Positions 8,713-16,719 of a DNA stretch of 64,000 bases are shown here, piece after piece. Below the pieces are notes generated by a model, which was given only the letters and a program-made list of their open reading frames with translations, searched no databases and was not told the DNA's origin. Origin of the DNA: Pseudomonas putida (GTDB lineage Bacteria; Pseudomonadota; Gammaproteobacteria; Pseudomonadales; Pseudomonadaceae); NCBI RefSeq assembly GCF_003228315.1, contig NZ_CP029693.1:5056501-5120500 (forward strand). Reading direction: 5' to 3'. The translations under genes and the position numbers were made by a program. Position 1 is the first letter of the stretch. Every line of letters begins with the position of its first letter.

Positions 8713-11040
8713 TCAGAAGTGGAAGTTGGTGCTCAACAGCGCCGTACGGCCCGCCGCCTGGTTGGCGAAGTGGGTCGAGAACGCCTTGTCGTAGTAGGTT
8801 TCGTCGGTCAGGTTCTGCACGTTCAGTTGCAGGTCGATGTTTTTGGTCAGCTTGTAGGCGGCCATCGCATCGTAGCGAACGTAGGAATCGACCATGGTGG
8901 TGTTGGCCACGCTGCCGAACACGTCGTCGACGTAGAACGCACCGCCACCGATGGTCAGCTTTGGCGTGACCTGATAGGTCGTCCACAGGCTGGCGCTGTT
9001 TTTCGGCGTGTTAGGCAGTTCGTTGCCGTCGTTGGCCTTGTTGGCCGCCAGCGGGCCGCCGTCGATCTGCTCGCTGTCCATGTAGGCGTAGCCGGCGAAG
9101 ACTTGCCATTTGTCGGTCAGCTTGCCGGTGGCCGACAGCTCGAAACCTTGAACGCGGGTCTTGCCGACGTTTTCGTACGAGGTGGTGTTGGTCTGCACAC
9201 GGGCGTTTTCTTTCTCGGTGCGGAAAATGTCGGCGGTCAGCGACAGACGATCATTCATCAGGTCCCACTTGGTACCGATTTCGTAGTTCTTGGTGGTTTC
9301 CGGCTCCATGTCGCTGCTCAGCAGGTTGCCGTTGCGATCCGGAGTGCCGCCCAGCGGGTTGCCGTCCATGCCTTCGCCCAGGGTTGCGCCCGGTGGTGTG
9401 GCGGAGGTGGCGTAGGACGCATAGATGCTGCCGTTTTCCGCCGGCTTGTAGACCACACCGAACTGACCGGTGACGAACTCGCTGACATCATCACCCTTGT
9501 TGGTGGTGGCGCCATTGGCGGTGTAGGTCTTGTAGTCGGTGTCGAAATGGTCGTAGCGCAGGCCCATGTTCACCAGCCACTGCTCGTTCAACTCCAGGGT
9601 GTCGAACACATACAGCGCGTAGGTGTTGGCCTTGGTGTCGGTACCGGCGTAGTTGCGCGAGATCGCACCGTTCCACGGGTCGTTCGGGTTCGGGTTGGAC
9701 AGCGAGGTGCAGTTGTAGCCGCTTGGCGCGCCGATCAGGGCCGGCGAGCAGTTGGTGCTGGAGTTGCCCGGCGACGATGGCGTGGTGTCGGTGTTGACGT
9801 TGTACGAGGACTTCTTGCTTTCCTCGCGGCTCAACTCGATACCGGTGGCGAAGCTGTTCTTGAAGCCGGCGATGTACACATCACCAAACAGATCGGTCTG
9901 GTTGGTGGTGGTCTCGGTGTTGCTCACGCGAGTGTTCGCACGACGCCAGACGCTGCCATTGTTGACGTTACCCTTGCTGTCGTCCGGCTGGGTCAGGATG
10001 TAGTCCTGCATGCTGGTGCCGTGGCGCAGGGTGTTCTTGACGGTCAGCGCGTCGCTCAGGTCGTGCTCGACAGAGATGGTCGCGGTGTCGGTACGGCCCT
10101 TGCGGAAGTCGCGGTCATTCAAGCCGTAGAAGTTGCTGCTGTTGCCACCGTCATCCGGCTTGTCCGGATTGGCCTTGGTACGGGCCGCGGAACCTGCGGT
10201 CGGGATCGAGTACGGAATGCCCGAGTCCGGCAAGTCGTTACTTTCCAGATGGTAGTAGTCGAGGTTGACGCGAGTGTCGGTGCCCAGGCCGAAGGCCAGG
10301 GAAGGCGCGACGCCCCAGCGGTCGTAGTTGACGCTCTGGCGCCCGGCGACGTTGCTTTCGTGGCTCATCAGGTTCAGACGGCCGGCGGCGGTGTCGGAGA
10401 ACTGATAGTTGCCATCCAGGGTGTAACGCTGGGTCTGGTCCGAACCCCAGGTGAAGCCACCGTCGAACGAATTGCCCAGGTGTGCTTTCTTGCTCACCAG
10501 GTTGATGCTGCCGCCAGCAGCGCCCCGGCCACCGATGGCCGAGTTCGGGCCCTTGCTGACTTCGATCGATTCGACGGCGAAGATTTCGCGGCTCTGCGAA
10601 CCGGTATCGCGCACACCGTCCAGGTAGGTATCGCCCTGGGCGTCGAAGCCGCGAATGAACGGACGGTCGCCCTGTGGGTTGCCGCCTTCACCGGCACCGA
10701 AGGTGATGCCTGGCACGGTGCGCAGTGCGTCCTGCATGTTCAGGGCGCCGGTGTCTTTCAGAACTTGTTGCGGGATGACCGTGATCGAACGAGGGGTGTC
10801 GACCAGCGGTGCGGTGTACTTGGGCGAAGAGGCTTTCTCGACGTTGTAGGTGGTCTCGTCCTGGGCTTCGCCGGTGATCGAGGTCGCACCCAGCGAAATG
10901 GTGTTGCTTGGCGCTTTCTCGTCGGTTTTTTCAGCAGCGAAGACCATGTGGCCCGCAGAACCGGCAGTGAGGGCCACGCCAATTGCAGAAGCGAGCAGAC
11001 GTGGCGAGCTGACCGGTAGTTGTGGGTATTGCCGTGACAT
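8713..11040 (-). CDS. piuA: TonB-dependent siderophore receptor PiuA
   Basis: 775 residues from the ATG at 11040, which has a GGGGAAGGGG ribosome site; longer in-frame starts upstream run through the probable promoter and are rejected. The N terminus is a signal peptide ending near GHMVFAAEK. A plug domain follows (RSITVIPQQVLKD, ALRTVPGITFGAGEGG, RPFIRGFDAQGD, GGSINLVSKKA) and then a 22-strand-type barrel ending in Phe (LLSTNFHF), the usual outer-membrane signature. It is placed as PiuA by its neighbours piuB, piuC, a Sel1 gene and speC, the order known in P. aeruginosa. Family role: import of catechol-type ferric siderophores, and of siderophore-drug conjugates. Confidence 0.9.
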   Translation of the reverse strand: MSRQYPQLPVSSPRLLASAIGVALTAGSAGHMVFAAEKTDEKAPSNTISLGATSITGEAQDETTYNVEKASSPKYTAPLVDTPRSITVIPQQVLKDTGALNMQDALRTVPGITFGAGEGGNPQGDRPFIRGFDAQGDTYLDGVRDTGSQSREIFAVESIEVSKGPNSAIGGRGAAGGSINLVSKKAHLGNSFDGGFTWGSDQTQRYTLDGNYQFSDTAAGRLNLMSHESNVAGRQSVNYDRWGVAPSLAFGLGTDTRVNLDYYHLESNDLPDSGIPYSIPTAGSAARTKANPDKPDDGGNSSNFYGLNDRDFRKGRTDTATISVEHDLSDALTVKNTLRHGTSMQDYILTQPDDSKGNVNNGSVWRRANTRVSNTETTTNQTDLFGDVYIAGFKNSFATGIELSREESKKSSYNVNTDTTPSSPGNSSTNCSPALIGAPSGYNCTSLSNPNPNDPWNGAISRNYAGTDTKANTYALYVFDTLELNEQWLVNMGLRYDHFDTDYKTYTANGATTNKGDDVSEFVTGQFGVVYKPAENGSIYASYATSATPPGATLGEGMDGNPLGGTPDRNGNLLSSDMEPETTKNYEIGTKWDLMNDRLSLTADIFRTEKENARVQTNTTSYENVGKTRVQGFELSATGKLTDKWQVFAGYAYMDSEQIDGGPLAANKANDGNELPNTPKNSASLWTTYQVTPKLTIGGGAFYVDDVFGSVANTTMVDSYVRYDAMAAYKLTKNIDLQLNVQNLTDETYYDKAFSTHFANQAAGRTALLSTNFHF

Positions 11041-11104
11041 TTGATTCCCCTTCCCCAAGGATTTGAGGCCGCGGAATATAGGGTAGACGCGTCTTTGTAT
11101 CAAT

Positions 11105-11125
11105 TGCGAAACGTTACTATTCGCA
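11105..11125. promoter_or_regulatory. Palindrome in piuA/piuC divergent region, candidate iron-regulator site
   Basis: TGCGAA, nine bases, TTCGCA forms an interrupted palindrome 65 nt upstream of the piuA start. By hand it matches about 10 of 19 positions of the Fur consensus on the minus strand. Placement between two iron genes supports a Fur role, but the match is moderate. Confidence 0.42.
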
Positions 11126-11195
11126 CTGAATTTACATTCTTTACAATTTGACCTTACGGTTTTTACTGTTTCGTTCGTCTTGCGGGTTTTACACG

Positions 11196-11214
11196 GGCAA
11201 TAAGAATCAATACC
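11196..11214. promoter_or_regulatory. Candidate Fur box upstream of piuC
   Basis: GGCAATAAGAATCAATACC matches 13 of 19 positions of GATAATGATAATCATTATC by hand alignment. It ends 33 nt before the piuC ATG, so Fur bound here would block piuC transcription. Confidence 0.5.
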
Positions 11215-11247
11215 ATTGGCGCCCCTTTGCATCCAGGCGCCTTTTCC

Positions 11248-11928
11248 ATGCTGTTGCACATTCCCGGTTTGTTCGACAAAGAAGAAGTGCAGCGCATCCG
11301 CGAGGCTCTGGAACAGGCCGATTGGGCTGATGGCAAGATTACGGCCGGCTATCAGTCAGCCAAGGCCAAGCACAATCTCCAGCTGCCGGAAGGGCATCCG
11401 CTGGCCAAGGAGATCGGCGCGGCGATGCTGGACCGCTTGTGGAAAAACCCGCAGTTCATGTCGGCGGCGCTGCCGCACAAGGTCTTTCCGCCGTTGGTGA
11501 ACTGTTACACCGCCGGTGGCAGTTTCGATTTCCACATCGACAATGCCGTGCGCCAGCCCAAGGGCAGCATCGAGCGGGTACGCACCGATCTGTCGGCCAC
11601 GCTGTTTTTCAGTGAGCCCGAGGATTACGACGGCGGCGAACTGGAAATCCAGGACACCTTCGGCACGCAACGAGTGAAATTGCCCGCCGGCGACATGGTG
11701 CTGTACCCCGGCACCAGCCTGCACAAGGTCAATCCCGTGACCCGTGGCGCCCGCTATGCCTCCTTCTTCTGGACCCAGAGCCTGGTGCGCGAAGACAGCC
11801 AGCGCGCGCTGCTGTTCGAGATGGACGGGGCGATCCGGCAACTGACCCAGGATGTGCCGGACCATCCGTCGTTGATCCGCCTGACCGGCACCTATCACAA
11901 CCTGCTGCGTCGGTGGGTTGAGGTATGA
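11248..11928 (+). CDS. piuC: PKHD-type Fe(II)/2-oxoglutarate dioxygenase PiuC
   Basis: 226 residues from the ATG at 11248, the standard length of the PiuC/YbiX family; an in-frame start at 11227 would add seven residues with no support. The iron ligands are visible as His96 and Asp98 in FDFHIDNAV and His159 in PGTSLHKV, with Arg169 in TRGARY as the 2-oxoglutarate-binding residue. The enzyme is a cytoplasmic hydroxylase of unknown substrate linked to iron starvation. It is divergent from piuA, with candidate Fur boxes between. Its stop overlaps the next start (ATGA), so it is co-translated with the Sel1 gene. Confidence 0.93.
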   Translation: MLLHIPGLFDKEEVQRIREALEQADWADGKITAGYQSAKAKHNLQLPEGHPLAKEIGAAMLDRLWKNPQFMSAALPHKVFPPLVNCYTAGGSFDFHIDNAVRQPKGSIERVRTDLSATLFFSEPEDYDGGELEIQDTFGTQRVKLPAGDMVLYPGTSLHKVNPVTRGARYASFFWTQSLVREDSQRALLFEMDGAIRQLTQDVPDHPSLIRLTGTYHNLLRRWVEV

Positions 11929-12803
11929 GTTTTCTGTTGCGCCGCGAAGAGGTGCTCGACGGCGAACGCCTCAAGGCCATGCTCGAGGAAAGCCCGGCCC
12001 GTGCCGCCCAGGCGATCCTGATGGCGGCCCGCGAAGGGCTCGTCGATGCCCAGGCGCTGCTCGGGCAAATTTTGCTGGACGGTCGAGGGATTGCGCAGGA
12101 CCAGCCGTTGGCGCTGCGCTGGTTCGACATCGCCGCCCGGCAGGGGCACCTGATGGCGCGCAACATGCTGGGGCGCTGCTACGAGCACGGTTGGGGATGC
12201 GCGGCTGATGCTTCTCTTGCTGCACGACATTATCGAGTCGCGGCAGACGCCGGTCTGGACTGGGCCATGTACAACTACGCGAACCTGCTGGCGACCGGGC
12301 GTGGTGTTGGCGAGGATCAGGAGCAGGCATTGGATCTGTATCGTCGCGCCGCTGAACTGGGCCATGCGAAATCGATGAACCTGCTGGGGCGGTATCTGGA
12401 AGAAGGGCGCGTTTGCCCGGCAGATGCCAAAGCGGCCCGCGACTGGTACCGACGTTCGGCGGTGGGTGGAGATTTTCGTGGGCAGTTCAGTTATGCGGCT
12501 GTGCTGGCGGATGAAGGCAATATCGAAGAAGCACTTGTTTGGCTCCACAAGGCGCTCGCTGACGGAAATCTGAACTTCCTGCGGGTGGCGAGTGAAGCGT
12601 TATCCAGTGCTACAGACCCGAGGATTCAAGCATTATCGGTTGAATATCATCAAAAGACAGTGTGGTTGAGTGATGAGAAAAATCGACTTACTCGTGAGGC
12701 TTTGGTCGATGTAGATACTGGAAACGTGGTTAATCATGAGGTTGTTCAGGCTTGGGCAGACGCTTTAAACACTGATGATCCATTTCCTTTACCACGTAAA
12801 TAG
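11925..12803 (+). CDS. Sel1-repeat (TPR-like) protein
   Basis: 292 residues. About four to five Sel1 repeats run from residue ~35 to ~200, recognisable by A..LG..Y..G.G....A.A..W...A (for example ALLGQILLDGRGIAQDQPLA, then MLGRCYEHGWG, YANLLATGRGVGED and LLGRYLEEGRVCPAD). No signal peptide is visible, so it is probably cytoplasmic. Such proteins act as protein-interaction scaffolds. It overlaps piuC by four bases and shares its iron-linked transcript. The last ~80 codons are visibly richer in A/T than the rest and have no repeats, so that tail may evolve faster or have another origin. Confidence 0.87.
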   Translation: MSFLLRREEVLDGERLKAMLEESPARAAQAILMAAREGLVDAQALLGQILLDGRGIAQDQPLALRWFDIAARQGHLMARNMLGRCYEHGWGCAADASLAARHYRVAADAGLDWAMYNYANLLATGRGVGEDQEQALDLYRRAAELGHAKSMNLLGRYLEEGRVCPADAKAARDWYRRSAVGGDFRGQFSYAAVLADEGNIEEALVWLHKALADGNLNFLRVASEALSSATDPRIQALSVEYHQKTVWLSDEKNRLTREALVDVDTGNVVNHEVVQAWADALNTDDPFPLPRK

Positions 12804-12875
12804 CCCTCTAAACATTACTTGGATTGTTCTCACGCAGAGTTTGGAAGTGCGAAATCTGCGACCGCCCCAAGTGAC

Positions 12876-12901
12876 TGTAGGAGCAAGGCTTGCCCGCGAT
12901 G
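12876..12901 (+). repeat. Solitary REP of the GAGCAAGGCTTGCCCGCGAT family
   Basis: A single copy with no inverted partner within 100 nt. It has the same core as the REPINs at 33256, 44420 and 45560, so it is probably a decayed or half element. Confidence 0.75.
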
Positions 12902-12942
12902 AGGCCGGCATATTCAACATTGTTGTCGCCTGACACTGATTG

Positions 12943-13032
12943 ACCTGTAGGAGCTGCCGAAGGCTGCGATCTTTTGATCTTGCTTCTAAAAATCAAAGTC
13001 AAAAGATCGCAGCCTTCGGCAGCTCTACAGGT
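12943..13032. repeat. Large inverted repeat, third REP-like family
   Basis: ACCTGTAGGAGCTGCCGAAG and its near-exact inverted copy enclose a stem that continues through GCTGCGATCTTTTGA, giving an arm of about 35 bp around a short AT-rich loop. The arms end with the same CTGTAGGAG/CTACAG as REPINs but the core (CTGCCGAAGGCTGCGATC) differs. Confidence 0.8.
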
Positions 13033-13052
13033 GTTTCGCCGATTTTCAGGCA

Positions 13053-13085
13053 CAAAAAAGCCCATGACAGGTCATGGGCTTTTTG
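13053..13085. terminator. Bidirectional intrinsic terminator between Sel1 gene and speC
   Basis: Stem AGCCCATGAC / GTCATGGGCT of 10 bp with a two-base gap, flanked by A-run on the left and T-run on the right, so it works on both strands. It lies 18 nt after the speC stop. Confidence 0.88.
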
Positions 13086-13102
13086 CTTTCTGCGTATAGC
13101 GC

Positions 13103-14266
13103 TTACACGTAGAAGGACTTCAGCGGCGGGAAGCCGTTGAATTCAACTGCGCTGTAGCTGGTGGTGTAGGCACCGGTCGACAGCCAGTACAGGCGGTCAC
13201 CGATGGCCAGGTTCAGCGGCAGGCCGTACTTGTAGTTTTCGTACATGATGTCGGCGCTGTCGCAGGTCGGGCCGGCGATCACGACTTCTTCCACTTCGCC
13301 TTTCTTTTCGGTCCAGATCGGGAACTTGATGGCTTCGTCCATGGTTTCGATCAGGCCGGAGAATTTGCCCACGTCGGTGTATACCCAGCGCTCGACGGCG
13401 GTGCGGGATTTACGCGCGACCAGTACCACTTCGCTGACCAGGATGCCGGCGTTGGCGATCAACGAACGGCCTGGCTCCAGGATGATTTCCGGCAGGTCGT
13501 CACCGAAGTCTTCCTTGAGGAAGCGGATGATTTCCTCGGCGTAGGTTTCCAGGCTGTTGGTACGGGTGATGTAGTTGGCCGGGAAGCCACCACCCATGTT
13601 GATCAGCTTCAGTTCGATGCCGTCTTCTTCTTTCAGACGTTCGAAGATTACTTTGACCTTGGCGATCGCCGCGTCCCAGACGCTGATGTCACGCTGCTGC
13701 GAACCCACGTGGAACGACACGCCGTAAGGCACCAGACCCAGGTCGCGAGCCAGGATCAGCAGGTCCATGGCCATGTCGGTCTGGCAGCCGAACTTGCGCG
13801 ACAAAGGCCAGTCGGCGGTGGTCGAGCCTTCGGTCAGGATGCGCACGTAGACTTTCGAGCCCGGGGCGGCCTTGGCGATGTTGCGCAGGTCCGCTTCGGA
13901 GTCGGTGGCGTACAGGCGCACGCCCTTGTCGTAGAAGTAACGGATGTCCTTGGACTTCTTGATGGTGTTGCCGTAGCTGATCTGGTCGGGGCTGACGCCG
14001 CGGCTCAGCACTTTGTCCAGCTCATAGATAGAGGCGATGTCGAAGCTCGAGCCTTTCTCTTTCAGCAGGTCGATGATTTCGACAGCCGGGTTGGCCTTGA
14101 CCGCGTAGTAGACCTTGGCGAATTCGAAACCGGCGCGCAGGTCGTCGTAGGCCTGGCTGATCATGCCGGTGTCGATCAATACGAACGGGGTTTCTTGCTT
14201 GTCGGCGAACGCCTTCATTTTTTGAAAGGTTTCGCGCGCGAAATAGTCTTCGACCTGGATCGACAT
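13103..14266 (-). CDS. speC: Ornithine decarboxylase SpeC (PLP fold III)
   Basis: 387 residues, start ATG at 14266 with TAGGAG nine bases ahead. It is the eukaryotic-like, alanine-racemase-fold class rather than the large E. coli type. The PLP lysine is Lys57 in YYAVKANP; also seen are FHVGSQQ, the phosphate-binding NMGGGFPANY, ILEPGRSL and the catalytic Cys335 in GPTCDSADIMYE. The reaction is ornithine to putrescine, the first step of polyamine synthesis. The frame stays open 31 codons upstream to an ATG at 14359, but that region is the leader. A promoter, a leader ORF and an intrinsic terminator precede it (14344-14492). Confidence 0.95.
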   Translation of the reverse strand: MSIQVEDYFARETFQKMKAFADKQETPFVLIDTGMISQAYDDLRAGFEFAKVYYAVKANPAVEIIDLLKEKGSSFDIASIYELDKVLSRGVSPDQISYGNTIKKSKDIRYFYDKGVRLYATDSEADLRNIAKAAPGSKVYVRILTEGSTTADWPLSRKFGCQTDMAMDLLILARDLGLVPYGVSFHVGSQQRDISVWDAAIAKVKVIFERLKEEDGIELKLINMGGGFPANYITRTNSLETYAEEIIRFLKEDFGDDLPEIILEPGRSLIANAGILVSEVVLVARKSRTAVERWVYTDVGKFSGLIETMDEAIKFPIWTEKKGEVEEVVIAGPTCDSADIMYENYKYGLPLNLAIGDRLYWLSTGAYTTSYSAVEFNGFPPLKSFYV

Positions 14267-14343
14267 GCTGGGAACTCCTACTGGCAAACTGAAATTATCA
14301 ATGGGTGCAAATGAACGTCCTCCGTATCCCCACTTTGGTTCGC

Positions 14344-14448
14344 CTACTTCCCAAGGCATGTCGCCGAAAGCAAAAAGGCCATGGGTCGCAGCCCTTGGCC
14401 TTGCTGTCTCGTCGTCAGTACTTGAGCCGGATGGATCGTTTCCAGCAT
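14344..14448 (-). CDS. Possible leader peptide ORF upstream of speC (34 aa)
   Basis: An ATG at 14448 opens a 34-codon frame (begins MLETIHPAQV, ends ATCLGK) in the speC leader. It runs through the terminator hairpin at 14370-14403, the arrangement of ribosome-controlled attenuators. No clear ribosome site is seen, and the peptide does not resemble the enteric SpeFL leader I know. Coding status is a guess. Confidence 0.22.
   Translation of the reverse strand: MLETIHPAQVLTTRQQGQGLRPMAFLLSATCLGK
14370..14403 (-). terminator. Intrinsic terminator / candidate attenuator in the speC leader
   Basis: On the minus strand AAGGCCAAGGG / CCCATGGCCTT pairs with one mismatch around a short loop and is followed by TTTTTGCTTT. 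It lies ~105 nt before the speC start and ~55 nt after the predicted transcription start, so it would stop speC transcripts unless prevented. Confidence 0.6.
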
Positions 14449-14463
14449 GGACGTTCGGCGCGA

Positions 14464-14492
14464 ACTTTAGGGCGTGAGGGGCTCGAGATCAA
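14464..14492 (-). promoter_or_regulatory. Candidate sigma70 promoter of speC
   Basis: TTGATC (14487-14492) and TAAAGT (14464-14469) read on the minus strand with a 17-nt spacer. Transcription would begin near 14457, giving a ~190-nt leader. Confidence 0.45.
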
Positions 14493-14795
14493 CAAAAAAT
14501 GTCGCGTTTTTGCACTTGTCTGACGCGCGTTGCCGCCAGCTCACTTTGTACTCGACACAGATGACAGGCGGATGTTCCCGGAGAATTGCGCAGTGTTAAA
14601 AATACCTGCACGTTCGACGCTTTTGCTCGCCAGATCGTAGATGACTACGATGGTGTCAACTTCGGCGACGATGGGCGCGAGAAGGTTGGCTGAGCGAAGT
14701 TTTGACGGTTTCGGCAGGTCTTTCTGGAGGCTGTTTGAAGAGACGGGTGTTGATATTTTTTTCCGGCCCGCGAGGTACGAAAAAATTGAATAGAA
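14493..14795. other. Intergenic stretch without a recognised gene
   Basis: About 300 nt between the speC promoter and the REPIN beside the osmolyte ABC operon. ORFs here are short and have no family signature. I see no RNA gene or clear operator. Confidence 0.5.
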
Positions 14796-14890
14796 CCTGT
14801 GGGAGCGAGCTTGCTCGCGATGACAATTTCATGGCCGACATCAACATTGGCTGAAAGATAGTTATCGCGAGCAGGCTCGCTCCTACAGGT
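14796..14890. repeat. REPIN, short class (95 bp)
   Basis: Arms CCTGTGGGAGCGAGCTTGCT and AGCAGGCTCGCTCCTACAGG. The left arm differs slightly (GTGGGAG, CTTGC). It ends 9 nt beyond the stop of the ABC ATPase gene. Confidence 0.88.
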
Positions 14891-14899
14891 TTTGCATTT

Positions 14900-16057
14900 T
14901 TATGCGATTACAGCCTCGGCCGGCGACACGATATTGGTCTTCATGCCGCGCGAACGACCCGAGCTCAGATAAGCCGCAATCGACTCCTGAGTCACCTCGC
15001 CCAAAAACACCCGATCGGCATCCATCACCGGCAACCACGCCCGATTGAACTCGTACATCCGCGACAACAGGATGCGCAAATGCTCGTCGTACGCCGCCGT
15101 TGCATTGAATTCTCGCAGGTATTGGCCGCAGGTGCCGGTCTGACGGTGCAGGTCGCGACGTCGTACATAACCCAGCGCCTTGTTCTCGGCACAGGTGACC
15201 ACCACGTAGCGTCGGTCGTGCTCGTCCATCAATTCCAGCGCCTCGGCCACCGGGGTTTCCGGGCTGACGGAGGGTGCGTTGTCCGCCGCATCTTCGGCTT
15301 TCACCAGCAGCAGGCGCTTGAGGGTGCTGTCCTGGCCGACGAAGTTGCTGACGAAATCGTCCACAGGGTGGGCGAGCAGGGTGTCCGGGTGGTCGATCTG
15401 CAGCAGCTTGCCGGCGCGGAAGATCGCGATCTTGTCACCGAGCTTGATCGCTTCGTCGATGTCATGACTGACCATGATCACCGTCTTGTTCAGCGCCCGC
15501 TGCATCTCGAAGAACTCGTTCTGAATCATTTCACGGTTGATCGGGTCGACCGCGCCGAACGGTTCGTCCATCAGCAACAGCGGCGCATCGGCCGCCAGCG
15601 CGCGAATCACGCCGATCCGCTGCTGCTGACCACCGGACAATTCACGGGGGTAACGGTGCAGATACTGCTTGGGCTCCAGCTTGATCATGCTCATCAGTTC
15701 GCGGGCGCGGTCGTGGCATTTCTGTTTGTCCCAGCCCAGCAGTTTCGGCACGACCACGATGTTCTCTTCGATGGTCATGTTCGGAAACAGGCCGATCTGC
15801 TGAATCACATAACCGATGTTGCGCCGCAGGGTCACGGCGTCGAGGTCGGTGGTGTCTTCACCGTTGATCAGGATCTTGCCCGAGGTGGGTTTGATCAGGC
15901 GGTTGATCATTTTCAGCGTGGTGCTTTTGCCGCAACCCGAAGGCCCGAGGAACACGCAGATCTCGCCTTCATTGACGGTCAGGCTCACCGAGTCCACGGC
16001 TTTTACATCCTTGCCGTTGCTTTGGAAGGTCTTGCTGAGGTTTTGAAGTTCGATCAT
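14900..16057 (-). CDS. Quaternary-amine/osmoprotectant ABC transporter ATPase with CBS domains (OpuCA-like)
   Basis: 385 residues. Walker A is GPSGCGKST, the signature is LSGGQQQRIGVIRA, Walker B is LLLMDEPFGAVDP and the switch His is in MVSHDIDEA. From residue ~255 the chain continues as paired CBS motifs (SPETPVAEALELMDEHDRRY, then RAWLPVMDADRVFLG), the osmosensing or nucleotide-sensing tail of OpuCA/ProV-type subunits. It powers uptake of betaine-like compounds with the two permeases and binding protein upstream. Its ATG overlaps the permease stop (ATGA). It is the last gene of the operon. The substrate (betaine, carnitine or choline) is not resolved. Confidence 0.9.
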   Translation of the reverse strand: MIELQNLSKTFQSNGKDVKAVDSVSLTVNEGEICVFLGPSGCGKSTTLKMINRLIKPTSGKILINGEDTTDLDAVTLRRNIGYVIQQIGLFPNMTIEENIVVVPKLLGWDKQKCHDRARELMSMIKLEPKQYLHRYPRELSGGQQQRIGVIRALAADAPLLLMDEPFGAVDPINREMIQNEFFEMQRALNKTVIMVSHDIDEAIKLGDKIAIFRAGKLLQIDHPDTLLAHPVDDFVSNFVGQDSTLKRLLLVKAEDAADNAPSVSPETPVAEALELMDEHDRRYVVVTCAENKALGYVRRRDLHRQTGTCGQYLREFNATAAYDEHLRILLSRMYEFNRAWLPVMDADRVFLGEVTQESIAAYLSSGRSRGMKTNIVSPAEAVIA

Positions 16058-16707
16058 TTCAGGAGTCCTTTTGGAGTCAACGAGCGTTGCAGCAGTTGCA
16101 GGATCAGGTCGGCGACGATGGCCAGCACACTGACCAGTACGGCGCCGACGATCAGCATCGACATGTCGCTGCGGCTGATGGAGGCAAGGATAAGTACGCC
16201 AAGGCCACCGGCACCGATGGTCGCGGCGATGGTCATGACGCCGATGTTCATGACCACCGCGGTGCGTACGCCGGCCAGAATCACCGGCACGGCGATCGGC
16301 AGTTCAACCATGCGCAGGCGCTGGCCGAAGGTCATGCCGATACCGCGCGCGGCTTCGCGGATGCCCGGCTCGACGCCGGTCAAGGCCAGGTAGGTGTTGC
16401 GCATGATCGGCAGCAGCGAATAGAGAAACACGGCGGTGATCGCCGGCATCGGCCCCAGGCCCTGGCCGAATTTCGAATAGAACGGCAGCAGCAGGCCGAA
16501 CAGGGCAATCGACGGTACGGTCAGCAACACGGTGGCACTGGCCTGCAAGGGGCCGGCGAGGCTCGGGAAGCGCGTCATCAGAATGCCCAGCGGCACACCC
16601 ACGACAATCGCCAGGGTGACGGCAATGCCGACCAGGGTGATGTGCTGCCAGGTCAGGTGCATGACCTGCTGCCAGTCGAGATGGGAAAAGGCGTTGAAAA
16701 ATTCCAT
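16054..16707 (-). CDS. Osmoprotectant ABC transporter permease (OpuCB/YehW type)
   Basis: 217 residues with about six membrane segments; ATG at 16707 after a very strong AGGAGGAAAAG ribosome site. The cytoplasmic EAA loop reads EPGIREAARGIGMTFGQRLR, the contact point for the ATPase. It is paralogous to the permease at 17634-18350, so the transporter probably has a heterodimeric channel. It lies 12 nt after the binding-protein gene and overlaps the ATPase gene by four bases. Confidence 0.9.
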   Translation of the reverse strand: MEFFNAFSHLDWQQVMHLTWQHITLVGIAVTLAIVVGVPLGILMTRFPSLAGPLQASATVLLTVPSIALFGLLLPFYSKFGQGLGPMPAITAVFLYSLLPIMRNTYLALTGVEPGIREAARGIGMTFGQRLRMVELPIAVPVILAGVRTAVVMNIGVMTIAATIGAGGLGVLILASISRSDMSMLIVGAVLVSVLAIVADLILQLLQRSLTPKGLLK

Positions 16708-16719
16708 GACTTTTCCTCC

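Noticed and set aside
6896..8794. Plus-strand open frame of 632 codons opposite piuB
   Set aside because: Antisense shadow: low-complexity Gln/Arg/Ala sequence, no ribosome site, and it runs through a REPIN.
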